Below, in pieces: positions 46,580-56,340 of a stretch of 63,517 nucleotides of DNA. The position numbers and the translations under genes were made by a program. Source of the DNA: Pseudomonas sp. GM48. Lineage in GTDB: Bacteria; Pseudomonadota; Gammaproteobacteria; Pseudomonadales; Pseudomonadaceae. The DNA is taken from the NCBI RefSeq assembly GCF_000282335.1, contig NZ_AKJM01000035.1:1-63517 (forward strand), given 5' to 3'. Below the pieces are notes generated by a model. It saw only the letters and a list, made by a program, of their open reading frames with translations, made no database searches and was not told the origin of the DNA. Position 1 is the stretch's first letter. Each line of letters opens with the position of its first letter.

Positions 46580-48859
46580 TTAGAGGGCCTTGATCGCCCC
46601 CGGATTGATCATCCGCGCCAGCCCGAGGTTCTTCAGTGCCAGTTGCAACGAGCTGTGGATCACTTGCGGGTTGTCGATGGTCATCAGCTCGGCCAGCAAT
46701 TCCCTGGCCTTGCTCAGGTTGATCTGGCGCAGCATCCACTTCACTTTCGGCAAGTTGGTGGCGTTCATCGACAAGCTGTCGAAACCCATCGCCATCAACA
46801 GCACGGCCGCCGCCGGATCACCGGCCATTTCACCGCAGATGCTCACCGGCTTGCCTTCGGCATGGGCGTCACGCACGACGTTCTGCAATGCCTGAAGCAC
46901 CGCCGGGTGCAGGTAGTCGTAAAGATCGGCGACCCGCGGGTTGTTGCGGTCCACGGCCAACAGGTATTGGGTCAGGTCGTTGGAACCGACCGATAGGAAG
47001 TCGACTTGCCGCGCCAGTTCCTTGGTCTGATAAACAGCGGCCGGAATCTCGATCATCACGCCAATCGGCGGCATCGGCACGTCGCAGCCTTCGTCGCGCA
47101 CTTCGCCCCAGGCGCGGTGGATCAGGTGCAGCGCTTCTTCCAATTCATGAATGCCGGAGATCATCGGCAGCAGAATGCGCAGGTTGTTCAAGCCTTCGCT
47201 GGCCTTGAGCATGGCACGGGTCTGCACCAGGAAGATTTCCGGGTGGTCTAGAGTGACGCGAATGCCGCGCCAGCCGAGGAACGGGTTGTCTTCCTTGATC
47301 GGGAAGTACGACAGTGACTTGTCGCCACCGATGTCCAGGGTGCGCATGGTCACCGGTTGCGGGTGGAACGCGGCCAGTTGTTCGCGGTAGATCGCCAGTT
47401 GTTCCTTTTCGCTCGGGAAACGCTGGTTGATCATGAATGGCACTTCGGTGCGGTACAGGCCCACGCCTTCGGCACCGCGCTTCTGCGCTCGCGCCACGTC
47501 GGCCAGCAGGCCGGTGTTGACCCACAGCGGCATGCGATGGCCATCGACCGTCACACACGGCAGATCGCGCAGCGCATCCAGCCCGAGGGCCAGTTGCTTC
47601 TCTTCCTCGACCACTTCGGCGAACTGCTTGCGCAGCACGTCACTCGGGTTGGTGTAGACCTCGCCGTGGTAGCCGTCGACGATCATCTGGATGCCGTCGA
47701 CCTTGGAGTACGGCAGGTCGACCAGGCCCATTACCGTCGGGATGCCCATGGCACGGGCGAGGATGGCGACGTGGGAGTTGCCGGAGCCGAGTACCGACAC
47801 CAGACCGACCAGCTTGCCTTCCGGCACCTCGCCGAGCATCGCCGGCGTCAGTTCTTCGCTGACCAGAATGGTGTTGTCGGGGTAGACCAGGGTTTGCTGG
47901 CGTTCTTCCTGCAAATAAGCCAGCAAGCGCCGACCGAGGTCCTTGACGTCCGACGCACGCTCGCGCAGGTAAGCGTCGTCCATCAATTCGAAACGGTTGA
48001 CGTGATCGGTGACCACCTGGCGCAACGCGCCCTGGGCCCACTGGCCGGTCTTGATCACGGTGGTGACTTCGCTGCCCAGCGCGGCATCGTCGAGCATCAT
48101 CAGGTAGACGTCGAACAAGGCCCGCTCTTCCGGGCGCAATTGCGTGGCGAGCTTGGTGGACAACGCGCGCATGTCGGCGCGCACGCCTTCGATGGCGGTC
48201 TTGAACAGCCCGAGTTCGGCGTCGATGTCGGTGATGGTCTTGTCCGGCACCACGTCCAGATCGGCCGGTGGCAGCATGACCACTGCGGTACCGACCGCGG
48301 CACCCGGCGAACCCGGTACGCCGACGAACTTGGCCTCCTGGATGCCTTTGCCCTGACGACCGAGACCGCGGATCGAACCGGTGGCTTCGGCGTGGGCGAT
48401 AACGCCGGCGAGCTGCGCGCTCATGGTCACGAGGAAGGCTTCTTCACCTTCATCGAACTGGCGACGTTCTTTTTGCTGGATGACCAACACGCCGACGACG
48501 CGGCGGTGGTGAATGATCGGCGCCCCGAGGAATGAGGCGAAGCGCTCTTCACCGGTTTCGGCGAAGTAGCGGTAGCGCGGGTGGTCCGCAGCGTTTTCGA
48601 GGTTCAGGGGTTCTTCGCGCGTACCGACCAGGCCAACCAGACCTTCGTTGGGTGCCATGCTGACTTTGCCGATCGAGCGCTTGTTCAAGCCCTCGGTGGC
48701 CATCAGCACGAAACGGTTGGTCTCGGGGTCAAGCAGGTAGACCGAGCAGACCTGGCTGCCCATGGCCTCTTTGACGCGCAACACAATAATCCCCAACGCC
48801 GCCTTGAGATCCTTGGCGGAGTTAACTTCCTGGACGATCTTGCGCAGCGTATTGAGCAT
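46580..48859 (-). CDS. ptsP: Phosphoenolpyruvate-protein phosphotransferase PtsP (EI-Ntr)
   Basis: A 759-residue enzyme I of the nitrogen PTS. The N-terminal GAF domain (residues 1-150, with GLVGLVGTREEPLNLENA) precedes the PEP-utiliser region. The phosphorylated histidine is about residue 363 in GSGNSHVAILARAMGIPTV. PEP-binding sequences GADGVGLYRTEVPF and GGDKSLSYFPIKEDNPFLGWRG-like text follow. It phosphorylates NPr and then PtsN, regulating potassium, carbon and nitrogen balance. It follows rppH by 22 bases, the conserved two-gene operon. Confidence 0.97.
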   Translation of the reverse strand: MLNTLRKIVQEVNSAKDLKAALGIIVLRVKEAMGSQVCSVYLLDPETNRFVLMATEGLNKRSIGKVSMAPNEGLVGLVGTREEPLNLENAADHPRYRYFAETGEERFASFLGAPIIHHRRVVGVLVIQQKERRQFDEGEEAFLVTMSAQLAGVIAHAEATGSIRGLGRQGKGIQEAKFVGVPGSPGAAVGTAVVMLPPADLDVVPDKTITDIDAELGLFKTAIEGVRADMRALSTKLATQLRPEERALFDVYLMMLDDAALGSEVTTVIKTGQWAQGALRQVVTDHVNRFELMDDAYLRERASDVKDLGRRLLAYLQEERQQTLVYPDNTILVSEELTPAMLGEVPEGKLVGLVSVLGSGNSHVAILARAMGIPTVMGLVDLPYSKVDGIQMIVDGYHGEVYTNPSDVLRKQFAEVVEEEKQLALGLDALRDLPCVTVDGHRMPLWVNTGLLADVARAQKRGAEGVGLYRTEVPFMINQRFPSEKEQLAIYREQLAAFHPQPVTMRTLDIGGDKSLSYFPIKEDNPFLGWRGIRVTLDHPEIFLVQTRAMLKASEGLNNLRILLPMISGIHELEEALHLIHRAWGEVRDEGCDVPMPPIGVMIEIPAAVYQTKELARQVDFLSVGSNDLTQYLLAVDRNNPRVADLYDYLHPAVLQALQNVVRDAHAEGKPVSICGEMAGDPAAAVLLMAMGFDSLSMNATNLPKVKWMLRQINLSKARELLAELMTIDNPQVIHSSLQLALKNLGLARMINPGAIKAL

Positions 48860-48881
48860 GGCTCGGGGTCGAACTCCGTCG

Positions 48882-49361
48882 TCAGTCGCGCGCTAAAAGG
48901 CGCGGGGCAAGCTCTTTGAGAGCGCGTCGATACACCTCGCGCTTGAATGTCACCACCTGGCCTAACGGATACCAATAGCTGACCCAGCGCCAGCCATCGA
49001 ATTCCGGTTTACCGGTCAAATCCATCCGCACCCGCTGCTCGTTGGAGATCAGGCGCAGGAGAAACCATTTCTGTTTCTGGCCGATGCACAGTGGTTGGCT
49101 GTGGGTACGTACCAGACGTTGCGGCAAACGATAGCGCAACCAGCCCCGGGTGCAGGCGAGAATTTCAACATCTTCGCGCTCCAGGCCTACTTCTTCGTTC
49201 AGCTCGCGGTACAAGGCGTCTTCCGGCGTCTCTTCGGGGTTGATTCCCCCTTGCGGAAACTGCCAGGCATCTTGATTGATTCGGCGAGCCCATAGCACCT
49301 GGCCGGCGTCATTCGTCAGAATGATCCCGACATTGGGGCGAAAACCATCGGGGTCGATCAC
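48882..49361 (-). CDS. rppH: RNA 5'-pyrophosphohydrolase RppH
   Basis: A 159-residue Nudix hydrolase that removes pyrophosphate from the 5' end of mRNAs to start their decay. The Nudix box is [20 protein letters not shown] plus VGL. The start is GTG at 49361 ([15 protein letters not shown]), the standard N-terminus; the longer frame upstream does not fit. It is the first gene of the rppH-ptsP operon and divergent from the HAD-phosphatase gene. Confidence 0.95.
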
Positions 49362-49504
49362 GGCAACAACCTCGCAAACGCATGTCGCCGCATTGTTCCA
49401 CAAAGGTTGTGAAGGCAGCAATGAAGGTTCCTACCTTATGTGCACTCTTGTGAAAAGACCGTATTCTTGTCGCCTTTTTACTGACTTTTCAGCGGGTAAC
49501 TGCA

Positions 49505-50161
49505 ATGCGCCTGGCTTTATTCGATTTGGACAACACCCTTCTGGGCGGTGACAGCGATCACGCTTGGGGCGATTACCTGTGCGAGCGCGGCTTTCTCGAC
49601 GCCGTCGCCTACAAGGCACGCAACGATGAGTTCTACCAGGATTACCTGGCCGGCAAACTGGATAACGCCGCGTACCTGAACTTCTGCCTGGAAGTCCTTG
49701 GGCGCACCGAAATGGCCACGCTGGATCAGTGGCACAGCGACTACATGCGCGATTGCATCGAACCTATCGTGCTGCCCAAGGCTATTGAACTGCTGGCCAA
49801 GCACCGCGCCGCCGGCGACAAACTGGTGATCATCACCGCCACCAACCGCTTCGTCACCGGGCCGATTGCCGTGCGCCTGGGCGTCGAAACCCTGATCGCC
49901 ACCGAATGCGAAATGGTCGATGGCCGCTACACCGGGCGCAGCACCGATGTGCCGTGTTTCCGTGAAGGCAAGGTGACGCGGTTGAATCGCTGGCTGGAGG
50001 AAACCGGGTATACGCTGGAAGACAGCTGCTTCTATAGCGATTCGATGAATGATTTGCCGTTGCTGGAGCTGGTGGCTAATCCGATCGCTGTCGATCCTGA
50101 TTCGAAACTGCGGGTCGAGGCCGAGAAGCGCGGTTGGCCGGTAATTTCATTGCGCGATTGA
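49505..50161 (+). CDS. HAD-IB family phosphatase
   Basis: A 218-residue SerB-type haloacid-dehalogenase-like hydrolase. Motif I is D7-L-D9-N-T, motif [12 protein letters not shown], and motif III-IV the [16 protein letters not shown] segment. The cap is C1-type helical. Close relatives include phosphoserine phosphatase and a histidinol-phosphate phosphatase; the sequence does not settle the substrate. It sits apart from serine or histidine genes, although serA is 8 kb away. It is divergent from rppH and ends at a class D palindrome. Confidence 0.88.
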   Translation: MRLALFDLDNTLLGGDSDHAWGDYLCERGFLDAVAYKARNDEFYQDYLAGKLDNAAYLNFCLEVLGRTEMATLDQWHSDYMRDCIEPIVLPKAIELLAKHRAAGDKLVIITATNRFVTGPIAVRLGVETLIATECEMVDGRYTGRSTDVPCFREGKVTRLNRWLEETGYTLEDSCFYSDSMNDLPLLELVANPIAVDPDSKLRVEAEKRGWPVISLRD

Positions 50162-50168
50162 TTGCACT

Positions 50169-50270
50169 TGTAGCAGCTGCCGAGGCACGAGGCTGCGTTG
50201 GGCTGCGAAGCGGCCCCTAAGGGTGGTCCTGCGGACCACAACGCAGCCTCGTGCCTCGGCAGCTGCTACA
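50169..50270. repeat. Class D palindrome, complete
   Basis: TGTAGCAGCTGCCGAGGCAC opens the left arm and the reverse complement closes at 50270; internal GTGGTCC/GGACCAC arms extend the fold. A truncated copy opens the window (1-37). Confidence 0.9.
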
Positions 50271-50278
50271 GGTTTGCC

Positions 50279-50704
50279 TTAAATTGGCTTGGCGCCCATC
50301 AACCCGGCAATGGCAACAAAACAGACAAAACTGAACAATGCCAGGGCAAAGGTGAATTTCCCCACAGCACCCGGCGCCTTGCGCAGCTTGTTCAGCCGCA
50401 CCAGCAACCAGAACCACGCCAGCGCCGCCACGGTGTACAGCACGCTGGACGCCAGTAGCCAGGTCTGACCCAACGGCCATCCCACCAGATGCACCATCCA
50501 CCAGCCGGTGAACGGCATGCTCAGCAGCGCCAGCCCCATCAACAGCCAGATAAATACACGCGGCCGTTGCAGGGTGCGGCTTCCCGCCGTCGCATCACCC
50601 TTGCGCCGCGCTAGCAAAACCCAGGTTCCCAGGCCCAGCGCACAGGCCAGCAGTACAACAGTTGCCACCATGTGCGCCGCTTTCAGGGCTGTTAACGTTT
50701 CCAT
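50279..50704 (-). CDS. DUF2269 family integral membrane protein
   Basis: A 141-residue protein with four hydrophobic segments (ALKAAHMVATVVLLACALGL, VFIWLLMGLALLSMPFTG, LASSVLYTVAALAWFWLL and FTFALALFSFVCFVAIAGL). The pattern fits DUF2269, whose function is unknown. It lies 39 bases after ilvA on the same strand and may be co-transcribed. Confidence 0.8.
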   Translation of the reverse strand: METLTALKAAHMVATVVLLACALGLGTWVLLARRKGDATAGSRTLQRPRVFIWLLMGLALLSMPFTGWWMVHLVGWPLGQTWLLASSVLYTVAALAWFWLLVRLNKLRKAPGAVGKFTFALALFSFVCFVAIAGLMGAKPI

Positions 50705-50743
50705 GGTTCGATTTCCTTATGCCTTGCCCATCAGCGTAGCCGT

Positions 50744-52258
50744 TCAGCCAAGAAACAGCTGATAGGCCGGGTTGTCGCTTTCGTCCCAGTACGGGTAACC
50801 GATTTCTTCCAGCGCCGCCGGCACCAGGTGGCGCTCGTCGTGTGGCACTTGCAGGCCCGCGACGACCCGGCCATCCGCCGCGCCATGGTTGCGGTAGTGG
50901 AACATCGAAATGTTCCAGCGCCCGCCGAGCTTGTTGAGGAAGTTGAACAACGCCCCCGGACGCTCCGGGAATTCGAAACGCAGAATCACTTCATCGACCA
51001 CATGCGCCGCACGCCCGCCGACCATGTGGCGGATGTGCAGCTTGGCCAGCTCGTTGTCGGTCAGGTCCAGCACCGGGAAACCTTGCTCGCTCAGGCTGGC
51101 GATCAGTGCGCTGCGCGGATCGCTTTCCGGGTGCGTCTGCACGCCGACAAAGATGTGCGCTTCGCTGCCAGTGTTGTAGCGATAGTTGAATTCGGTGATC
51201 TGGCGCTTGCCGATGGCCTCGCAGAACGCCTTGAAGCTGCCCGGTTTCTCGGGAATGGTCACGGCGATGATCGCTTCGCGGCCCTCGCCCAGCTCCGCAC
51301 GCTCGGCGACGTGGCGCAAGCGATCGAAGTTGACGTTGGCCCCGGAGTCGATGGCTACGAAGGTCTGGCCACTGACGCCGCGCTGCTCGACATACTTCTT
51401 GATCCCGGCCACGCCCAAGGCGCCGGCAGGTTCGGTGATCGAGCGGGTATCGTCGTAGATGTCCTTGATGGCGGCGCAGATTTCGTCGGTGCTGACGGTG
51501 ATCACTTCATCGACATGATCCTTGCAGATATCGAAGGTGTGCTGACCGATCTGGGCCACCGCAACACCGTCGGCGAAGAGGCCCACAGTCGGCAACACCA
51601 CACGCTCGCCCGCCGCCATGGCGGCTTGCAGGCAATTGGAGTCATCCGGTTCGACGCCAATGATCTTGATGTCCGGACGCAGGTACTTCACGTACGCCGC
51701 GATGCCGGCAATCAGGCCGCCGCCGCCCACTGGGACGAAAATCGCATCCAGTGGCTGCGGGTGCTGGCGCAGAATCTCCATGGCCACGGTGCCCTGCCCG
51801 GCAATGGTGTGGGGATCGTCGTAGGGGTGAATGTAGACGTAGCCTTTTTCATCGACCAGTTTCAGCGAGTAGGCCAGGGCTTCCGGGAACGAATCGCCAT
51901 GCAGCACCACTTTGCCGCCACGGGAACGCACGCCTTCGACCTTGATTTCCGGAGTGGTCTTGGGCATGACGATGGTCGCTTTCACGCCCAACACCTTCGC
52001 CGCCAGGGCCAGGCCTTGGGCATGGTTGCCCGCCGACGCGGTGACGACACCACGAGCACGTTCTTCGTCGCTCAACTGCGTCAGCTTGTTGTAGGCGCCG
52101 CGAATCTTGAACGAGAACACCGGCTGCAAGTCTTCGCGCTTGAGCCAAATACTGTTGCCCAGCCGCTCGGAGAGCTGACGGGCAGTCTGCAATGGGGTTT
52201 CTACGGCAACGTCATAAACGCGCGAGGTGAGGATCTTTTTGACGTACTGTTCAAGCAT
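50744..52258 (-). CDS. ilvA: Threonine ammonia-lyase, biosynthetic
   Basis: A 504-residue PLP enzyme that deaminates threonine to 2-oxobutanoate, the first step of isoleucine synthesis. The PLP lysine is K51 in FSFKIRGAYNK, and the glycine-rich phosphate-binding loop is VPVGGGGLIAGIA. The C-terminal part carries two ACT-like regulatory domains that allow isoleucine feedback inhibition and valine activation. Length matches the E. coli enzyme (514). It is divergent from rpiA, the common pseudomonad arrangement. Confidence 0.97.
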   Translation of the reverse strand: MLEQYVKKILTSRVYDVAVETPLQTARQLSERLGNSIWLKREDLQPVFSFKIRGAYNKLTQLSDEERARGVVTASAGNHAQGLALAAKVLGVKATIVMPKTTPEIKVEGVRSRGGKVVLHGDSFPEALAYSLKLVDEKGYVYIHPYDDPHTIAGQGTVAMEILRQHPQPLDAIFVPVGGGGLIAGIAAYVKYLRPDIKIIGVEPDDSNCLQAAMAAGERVVLPTVGLFADGVAVAQIGQHTFDICKDHVDEVITVSTDEICAAIKDIYDDTRSITEPAGALGVAGIKKYVEQRGVSGQTFVAIDSGANVNFDRLRHVAERAELGEGREAIIAVTIPEKPGSFKAFCEAIGKRQITEFNYRYNTGSEAHIFVGVQTHPESDPRSALIASLSEQGFPVLDLTDNELAKLHIRHMVGGRAAHVVDEVILRFEFPERPGALFNFLNKLGGRWNISMFHYRNHGAADGRVVAGLQVPHDERHLVPAALEEIGYPYWDESDNPAYQLFLG

Positions 52259-52367
52259 CGGAAAGCATCACTGAGCGGGTTGGGCAGGACCAAGGAGTCT
52301 AACCCGGCTTTCGACCGCACGACCACACTAAACCGGTGGTTTTAAAGCGCCGAGAGAGTTCATTACC

Positions 52368-52468
52368 TGTAGGAGCGAGCTTGCTCGCGAAAAATCCAAT
52401 GGCGCCGTTGGGTGTCTGGTTTCACGCGTTATCGTTCACGACCATCGCGAGCAAGCTCGCTCCTACAG
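52368..52468. repeat. REPIN-like inverted pair, class B
   Basis: TGTAGGAGCGAGCTTGCTCG begins the left arm and the reverse complement ends at 52468. It lies in the 322-base ilvA/rpiA divergent region; the rest of that gap holds only the rpiA promoter described below. Confidence 0.9.
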
Positions 52469-52512
52469 TTGTCGGGGCAGCAGGTATACATATCCGACCC
52501 GCCAATCGGGCA

Positions 52513-52541
52513 ATGACCTTCCCCGCCCCGAAGCCTATAAT
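52513..52541 (+). promoter_or_regulatory. Probable sigma-70 promoter of rpiA
   Basis: TATAAT at 52536-52541 is a perfect -10 box, with ATGACC 17 bases upstream (4 of 6 against TTGACA). Transcription would start near 52548, about 33 bases before the rpiA ATG. Confidence 0.6.
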
Positions 52542-52580
52542 GCCGGCCTTTCGTTCTCTCCTCGGCACCTCGGAGCCCGC

Positions 52581-53255
52581 ATGAACCAGGATCAACTCAA
52601 ACAGGCAGTGGCTCAGGCCGCCGTCGACTTCATCCTGCCGAAACTCGACGACAAGAGCATCGTCGGGGTCGGCACCGGCTCCACCGCCAACTGCTTCATC
52701 GATGCCCTGGCCCGGCACAAGGGCGCATTCGATGGTGCCGTCGCCAGCTCCGAAGCCACCGCCGCGCGCCTCAAGGGCCACGGGATTCCGGTGTACGAAC
52801 TGAACACCGTCAGCGACCTGGAGTTCTACGTCGACGGCGCCGATGAAAGCGATGAGCACCTGAACCTGATCAAGGGCGGCGGCGCTGCCCTGACCCGCGA
52901 GAAAATTGTCGCGGCCGTGGCCAAGACGTTCATCTGCATCGCCGACGCGAGCAAACTGGTACCGGTCCTCGGGACTTTCCCGCTGCCGGTGGAAGTCATC
53001 CCGATGGCCCGCAGCCACGTGGCCCGCGAGCTGGTGAAGCTTGGCGGCGACCCGGTGTACCGCGAAGGCGTGCTGACCGACAACGGCAACATCATCCTCG
53101 ACGTGTTCAACATGCAGATCACCAACCCGGTGGAGCTGGAGACGCAGATCAATGCGATCGTCGGCGTGGTCACCAATGGTTTGTTCGCGGCGCGTCCGGC
53201 GGATTTGCTGTTGTTGGGTACCAGTGAAGGGGTAAAAACCCTGCGCGCCCAATAA
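52581..53255 (+). CDS. rpiA: Ribose-5-phosphate isomerase A
   Basis: A 224-residue pentose-phosphate enzyme that interconverts ribose 5-phosphate and ribulose 5-phosphate. Visible are the phosphate loop [15 protein letters not shown], the active-site segment [21 protein letters not shown], and [11 protein letters not shown]. Length fits. It is divergent from ilvA; a hairpin (CTGCCCAC/GTGGGCAG, 53262-53283) follows the stop, without a clear T-run. Confidence 0.97.
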   Translation: MNQDQLKQAVAQAAVDFILPKLDDKSIVGVGTGSTANCFIDALARHKGAFDGAVASSEATAARLKGHGIPVYELNTVSDLEFYVDGADESDEHLNLIKGGGAALTREKIVAAVAKTFICIADASKLVPVLGTFPLPVEVIPMARSHVARELVKLGGDPVYREGVLTDNGNIILDVFNMQITNPVELETQINAIVGVVTNGLFAARPADLLLLGTSEGVKTLRAQ

Positions 53256-53290
53256 GCCAGACTGCCCACCTGTTTGTGGGCAGATGAAAT

Positions 53291-53400
53291 ACCTGTGGGA
53301 GCGGCGGTGCGACGATTCGACTTGCTCGCGAATGCAGACTGTCAGTTGACATCTCTATCGACTGGCACGACCCCTTCGCGAGCAAGCCCGCTCCCACATT
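53291..53400. repeat. REP-like pair, class A, with an insertion in the left arm
   Basis: The right arm, ending GCAAGCCCGCTCCCACATT, is normal. The left arm reads CTGTGGGAGCGG, then about 16 extra bases (CGGTGCGACGATTCGA), then CTTGCTCGCGAA. The extra block makes the two arms unequal, unlike other class A elements here. Confidence 0.75.
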
Positions 53401-53416
53401 TGTTTTGTGGTGTTGG

Positions 53417-54334
53417 TTAGGGTTGCGTTGGTTTTTTGAAGACGTAAAACAGGTTCGGCTCACTGACGAGGTACATCGTACCGTCGTCATCCATGGCAAT
53501 CCCTTCCGCTTGCGGCACGTTTTTTTGCAACCCCTGGTGCCACTTGCTCAGGGACATGGTGCTCAGCGGACGCCCGTCCACATCGAGCTCCAGAATCAGC
53601 CGCGATTCATCGGATAGCGCCAGCAAATGCCCGCTGCGCTCGTCGTATTGCAGGCTCGACAGGTCGCGCACAAACATCCCGGCATCACGCTTGGGGTTGT
53701 TGATCACGTGCACCGAGTAGGATTCTTCGGGATTGAAGCGCGGAAAACCATGCACTTCGTAGATCAGCATCGGGTCGCGCTCCTTGGCGACGAACAGGCG
53801 CTTGCCCCGCGAATCGTAAGCCAACCCCTCGAAGCCCTTGTTGGTGCCCATGTGTACGCCAATGGTCACCTGCTCCGCGTCTGCTGCGTCGACGAAGACG
53901 GTGTCCTGCTCCAGATGAATCTTGATCAGCCGTTGCTCGCTTTCATCAGCGACCACATAGGTGTCCGCGCTGATGAACTCCACCGCCTCCGGATCGCCGA
54001 AGCCGACCAGCGCCACACGGCGCAAAACCTTGCCGTCGAGGGACAACTCGATCAACTCGCTGTTTTTGTTGGTGACGGTGAACAGGCTTTTGCGCACCGG
54101 GTCGTAGGTCAACGCAGAAACGTCGTCAGCCAGGCCATCGATCACCTGCGCCTGGGTCACGACCTGGTATTGGTCCAACCCCATGGACCGGGAGTTCACC
54201 GGCTGCAACAGCGTGTGCACATTGAACCACGCACGCTCGAACAGGCGCTGGTACTGGGCGATCACGGTCAACGCGATCAGCAAGACTACCGACAGGATCA
54301 GAATCAGGAATTTTGGGCGGGCAAATCGATGCAT
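53417..54334 (-). CDS. SdiA-regulated domain protein, copy 1
   Basis: A 305-residue protein with one N-terminal membrane anchor (residues 7-25, FLILILSVVLLIALTVIAQ) and a periplasmic six-bladed propeller-like domain of the SdiA-regulated family (DVSALTYDPVRKSLFTVTNK, GFEGLAYDSRGKRLFVAKER, PQAEGIAMDDDGTMYLVSEP). Function is unknown; the fold could bind ligands or act as a hydrolase. It is a paralogue of the next gene, with the same C-terminal text EPNLFYVFKKP. The 117 bases between copies hold no obvious gene. Confidence 0.85.
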   Translation of the reverse strand: MHRFARPKFLILILSVVLLIALTVIAQYQRLFERAWFNVHTLLQPVNSRSMGLDQYQVVTQAQVIDGLADDVSALTYDPVRKSLFTVTNKNSELIELSLDGKVLRRVALVGFGDPEAVEFISADTYVVADESEQRLIKIHLEQDTVFVDAADAEQVTIGVHMGTNKGFEGLAYDSRGKRLFVAKERDPMLIYEVHGFPRFNPEESYSVHVINNPKRDAGMFVRDLSSLQYDERSGHLLALSDESRLILELDVDGRPLSTMSLSKWHQGLQKNVPQAEGIAMDDDGTMYLVSEPNLFYVFKKPTQP

Positions 54335-54451
54335 TCGGGCGGGCTCGGGTTAAAACAGGCGGATGAAATATCACGCCTGTCTGAACTGAAGCTTAATGGC
54401 CGCTGGCCCGATCCTACAACCGAACACAGGCAATCCTGCAAATCGTAAACG

Positions 54452-55378
54452 TCAGTGCTGTTTTTCGAAGCGATAAAACAGGTTCGGCTCACTCACCACG
54501 TACAGCGTGCCCGCTTCATCCATGGCCACGCCTTCGGCACGGGGAATGGTATTTTTCAGGCCGTTGAAGCCACGCAGCAGGGTGATGAAACTGACCTGCT
54601 CACCCTGTTTGTCCAGCTCCAGCAACAGGTGCGATTCGGCGGACAGTACCAGCATGTGGCCGGTCCGCGGGTCGATGGCCAGTGCCGACAGGTTGCGCAT
54701 GTCCAGTGCATGACTGGCCAGCTTCAGCTTGTCGCCGGTCAGAACCTTGCCGTCACCTTTCCAGGCAAACAATGCCGGCGGGCGCTCTTCGCCCAGCACC
54801 AGTTGCTGATTACGAGGATCCCAGGTGACCCCCTCGAAAGCCTTGTTCTGGTCTTTGGAGGGCCCGAGGTCGTATTTCGGGAAATCGGCGATGTTCAGTT
54901 CGCGAGTGTCGGCATCGACCTTGACGATGGCGATCAAATGCTCACGTTCATCGACAATGGCCAGGCGGCCATCACCCAGAACTGTGACGCCCTCAGGATT
55001 GCTCCAGCCGATCAATGGCATTTTGCGCAGCACATCGCCCTGCAGGTTCAATTCGACCAGGAACGGGTTCTTGCCCATGACCGAAAACAGGGTCTTGGTT
55101 TGAGGGTCGTACGACAGATCCGACGCTTCGTCCTTTTCCATGCCTGGCAACGGCTTGGCATCGATCACCGCCCGATAGTCCGGAAGCCAGATACTCGCCT
55201 GGCGCTCGGCCGGGCTTTTGAATTGCTCTTTTACCCAGAGCATGCCTCGCGCATCCCAGTGCATGGCGAATGCAACACCGTAGGCGACAACGGCCACCAA
55301 AAGCAGCCAGGTGTGCCAACGCAGGGCGAAGCGTGAGCGGCGGGCAGATTCAAGCGTGGAAAGCGGAGGAGGGGCCAT
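54452..55378 (-). CDS. SdiA-regulated domain protein, copy 2
   Basis: A 308-residue paralogue of the preceding gene product. It has an N-terminal anchor (about residues 20-40, WHTWLLLVAVVAYGVAFAM) and the same propeller-type repeats (DEASDLSYDPQTKTLFSVMG, KAFEGVTWDPRNQQLVLGEE, PRAEGVAMDEAGTLYVVSEP). The pair arose by tandem duplication. No function is known. It lies upstream of copy 1 on the same strand, so both may be one transcript. The 257 bases before it hold a class A repeat and no gene. Confidence 0.85.
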   Translation of the reverse strand: MAPPPLSTLESARRSRFALRWHTWLLLVAVVAYGVAFAMHWDARGMLWVKEQFKSPAERQASIWLPDYRAVIDAKPLPGMEKDEASDLSYDPQTKTLFSVMGKNPFLVELNLQGDVLRKMPLIGWSNPEGVTVLGDGRLAIVDEREHLIAIVKVDADTRELNIADFPKYDLGPSKDQNKAFEGVTWDPRNQQLVLGEERPPALFAWKGDGKVLTGDKLKLASHALDMRNLSALAIDPRTGHMLVLSAESHLLLELDKQGEQVSFITLLRGFNGLKNTIPRAEGVAMDEAGTLYVVSEPNLFYRFEKQH

Positions 55379-55526
55379 CGGGGAATGTATTCCAGAAATT
55401 CAGGCTATGGGTAATAGCACAGTTTGGGGCCGGCTCAGAGGCCGAAGGCCCTGAAATTATCCAGACAGGATGTGAAAAAAACGGGAAATGACAGGGTGAG
55501 CCATCTACAGGCCACGACAAGACCAA

Positions 55527-55617
55527 TGTGGGAGCGGGCTTGCTCGCGAAGGGGGAGTGTCAGTCGACATAAGTGTTGCCTGACACACCGCTTTCGCGAG
55601 CAAGCCCGCTCCCACAG
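55527..55617. repeat. REPIN-like inverted pair, class A
   Basis: AATGTGGGAGCGGGCTTGCT and its reverse complement, ending at 55616, flank a middle with GTGTCAG...CTGACAC arms. It lies between the SdiA-regulated copy 2 gene and the hydrolase gene. Confidence 0.9.
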
Positions 55618-55635
55618 GGTACAGCGGCGCCTGGG

Positions 55636-56301
55636 CTAGCGAACGCTGCTGGTAAACCGGCTGGCGCCCGGCAGTTCCAGGACGATCTCGTCACCGACAT
55701 TCAGCGGCCCGACACCCACTGGCGTGCCGGTGAGGATCACATCCCCAGCCTGCAACGAGAAGCAGCCGGCCATGTGCTGGATCATCGGCACGATCGGGTT
55801 GAGCATTGCGCTACTGTTGCCATCCTGGCGCACTTCGCCGTTGATGGTCAGGCGGATGCCAATGTCGGTCAGGTCGGCAAAGGTGTCGCCAGACACGAAC
55901 GGAGCAAGTACCGCGGCACCATCGAAGGACTTGGCGATTTCCCACGGCAAACCCTTGGATTTCAGCTCGGCCTGCTTGTCGCGCAGGGTCAGGTCCAGGG
56001 CCGGGGCGAAGCCGGAGATGGCGTCGAGCACTTCTTCACGGCTCGGTCTGGTCGACAACGGCTTGCCGATCAGCACCGCGATTTCCGCTTCGTAGTGCAC
56101 CGAGCCGCGCTCGGTGGGAATGCTGAAACCACCTTCCAGCGGCACCACGCAACTGCCCGGCTTGATGAACAGCAGTGGCTCGGTCGGCACCGGGTTATCC
56201 AGTTCCCTGGCGTGTTCGGCGTAGTTACGGCCGATGCACACCACTTTCCCCAACGGGAAATGAATACGCGTACCGTCGACATACTGGTGCTGATAGCTCA
56301 T
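55636..56301 (-). CDS. Fumarylacetoacetate hydrolase-family protein
   Basis: A 221-residue FAH-superfamily enzyme. It starts SYQHQYVDGTRIHFPLGKVV, and the metal-binding acidic residues are in VHYEAEIAVLIGKPL. The closing segment DVILTGTPVGVGPLNVGDEI is typical. Small single-domain members act as acylpyruvases or oxaloacetate decarboxylases (YcgM/FAHD1-like). It lies 39 bases after the FAD dehydrogenase gene on the same strand, so the two are probably one operon. Confidence 0.9.
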   Translation of the reverse strand: MSYQHQYVDGTRIHFPLGKVVCIGRNYAEHARELDNPVPTEPLLFIKPGSCVVPLEGGFSIPTERGSVHYEAEIAVLIGKPLSTRPSREEVLDAISGFAPALDLTLRDKQAELKSKGLPWEIAKSFDGAAVLAPFVSGDTFADLTDIGIRLTINGEVRQDGNSSAMLNPIVPMIQHMAGCFSLQAGDVILTGTPVGVGPLNVGDEIVLELPGASRFTSSVR

Positions 56302-56340
56302 TTCCGACTCCTTCCTTCATTGATGCTTGAGGGGTGCAGA

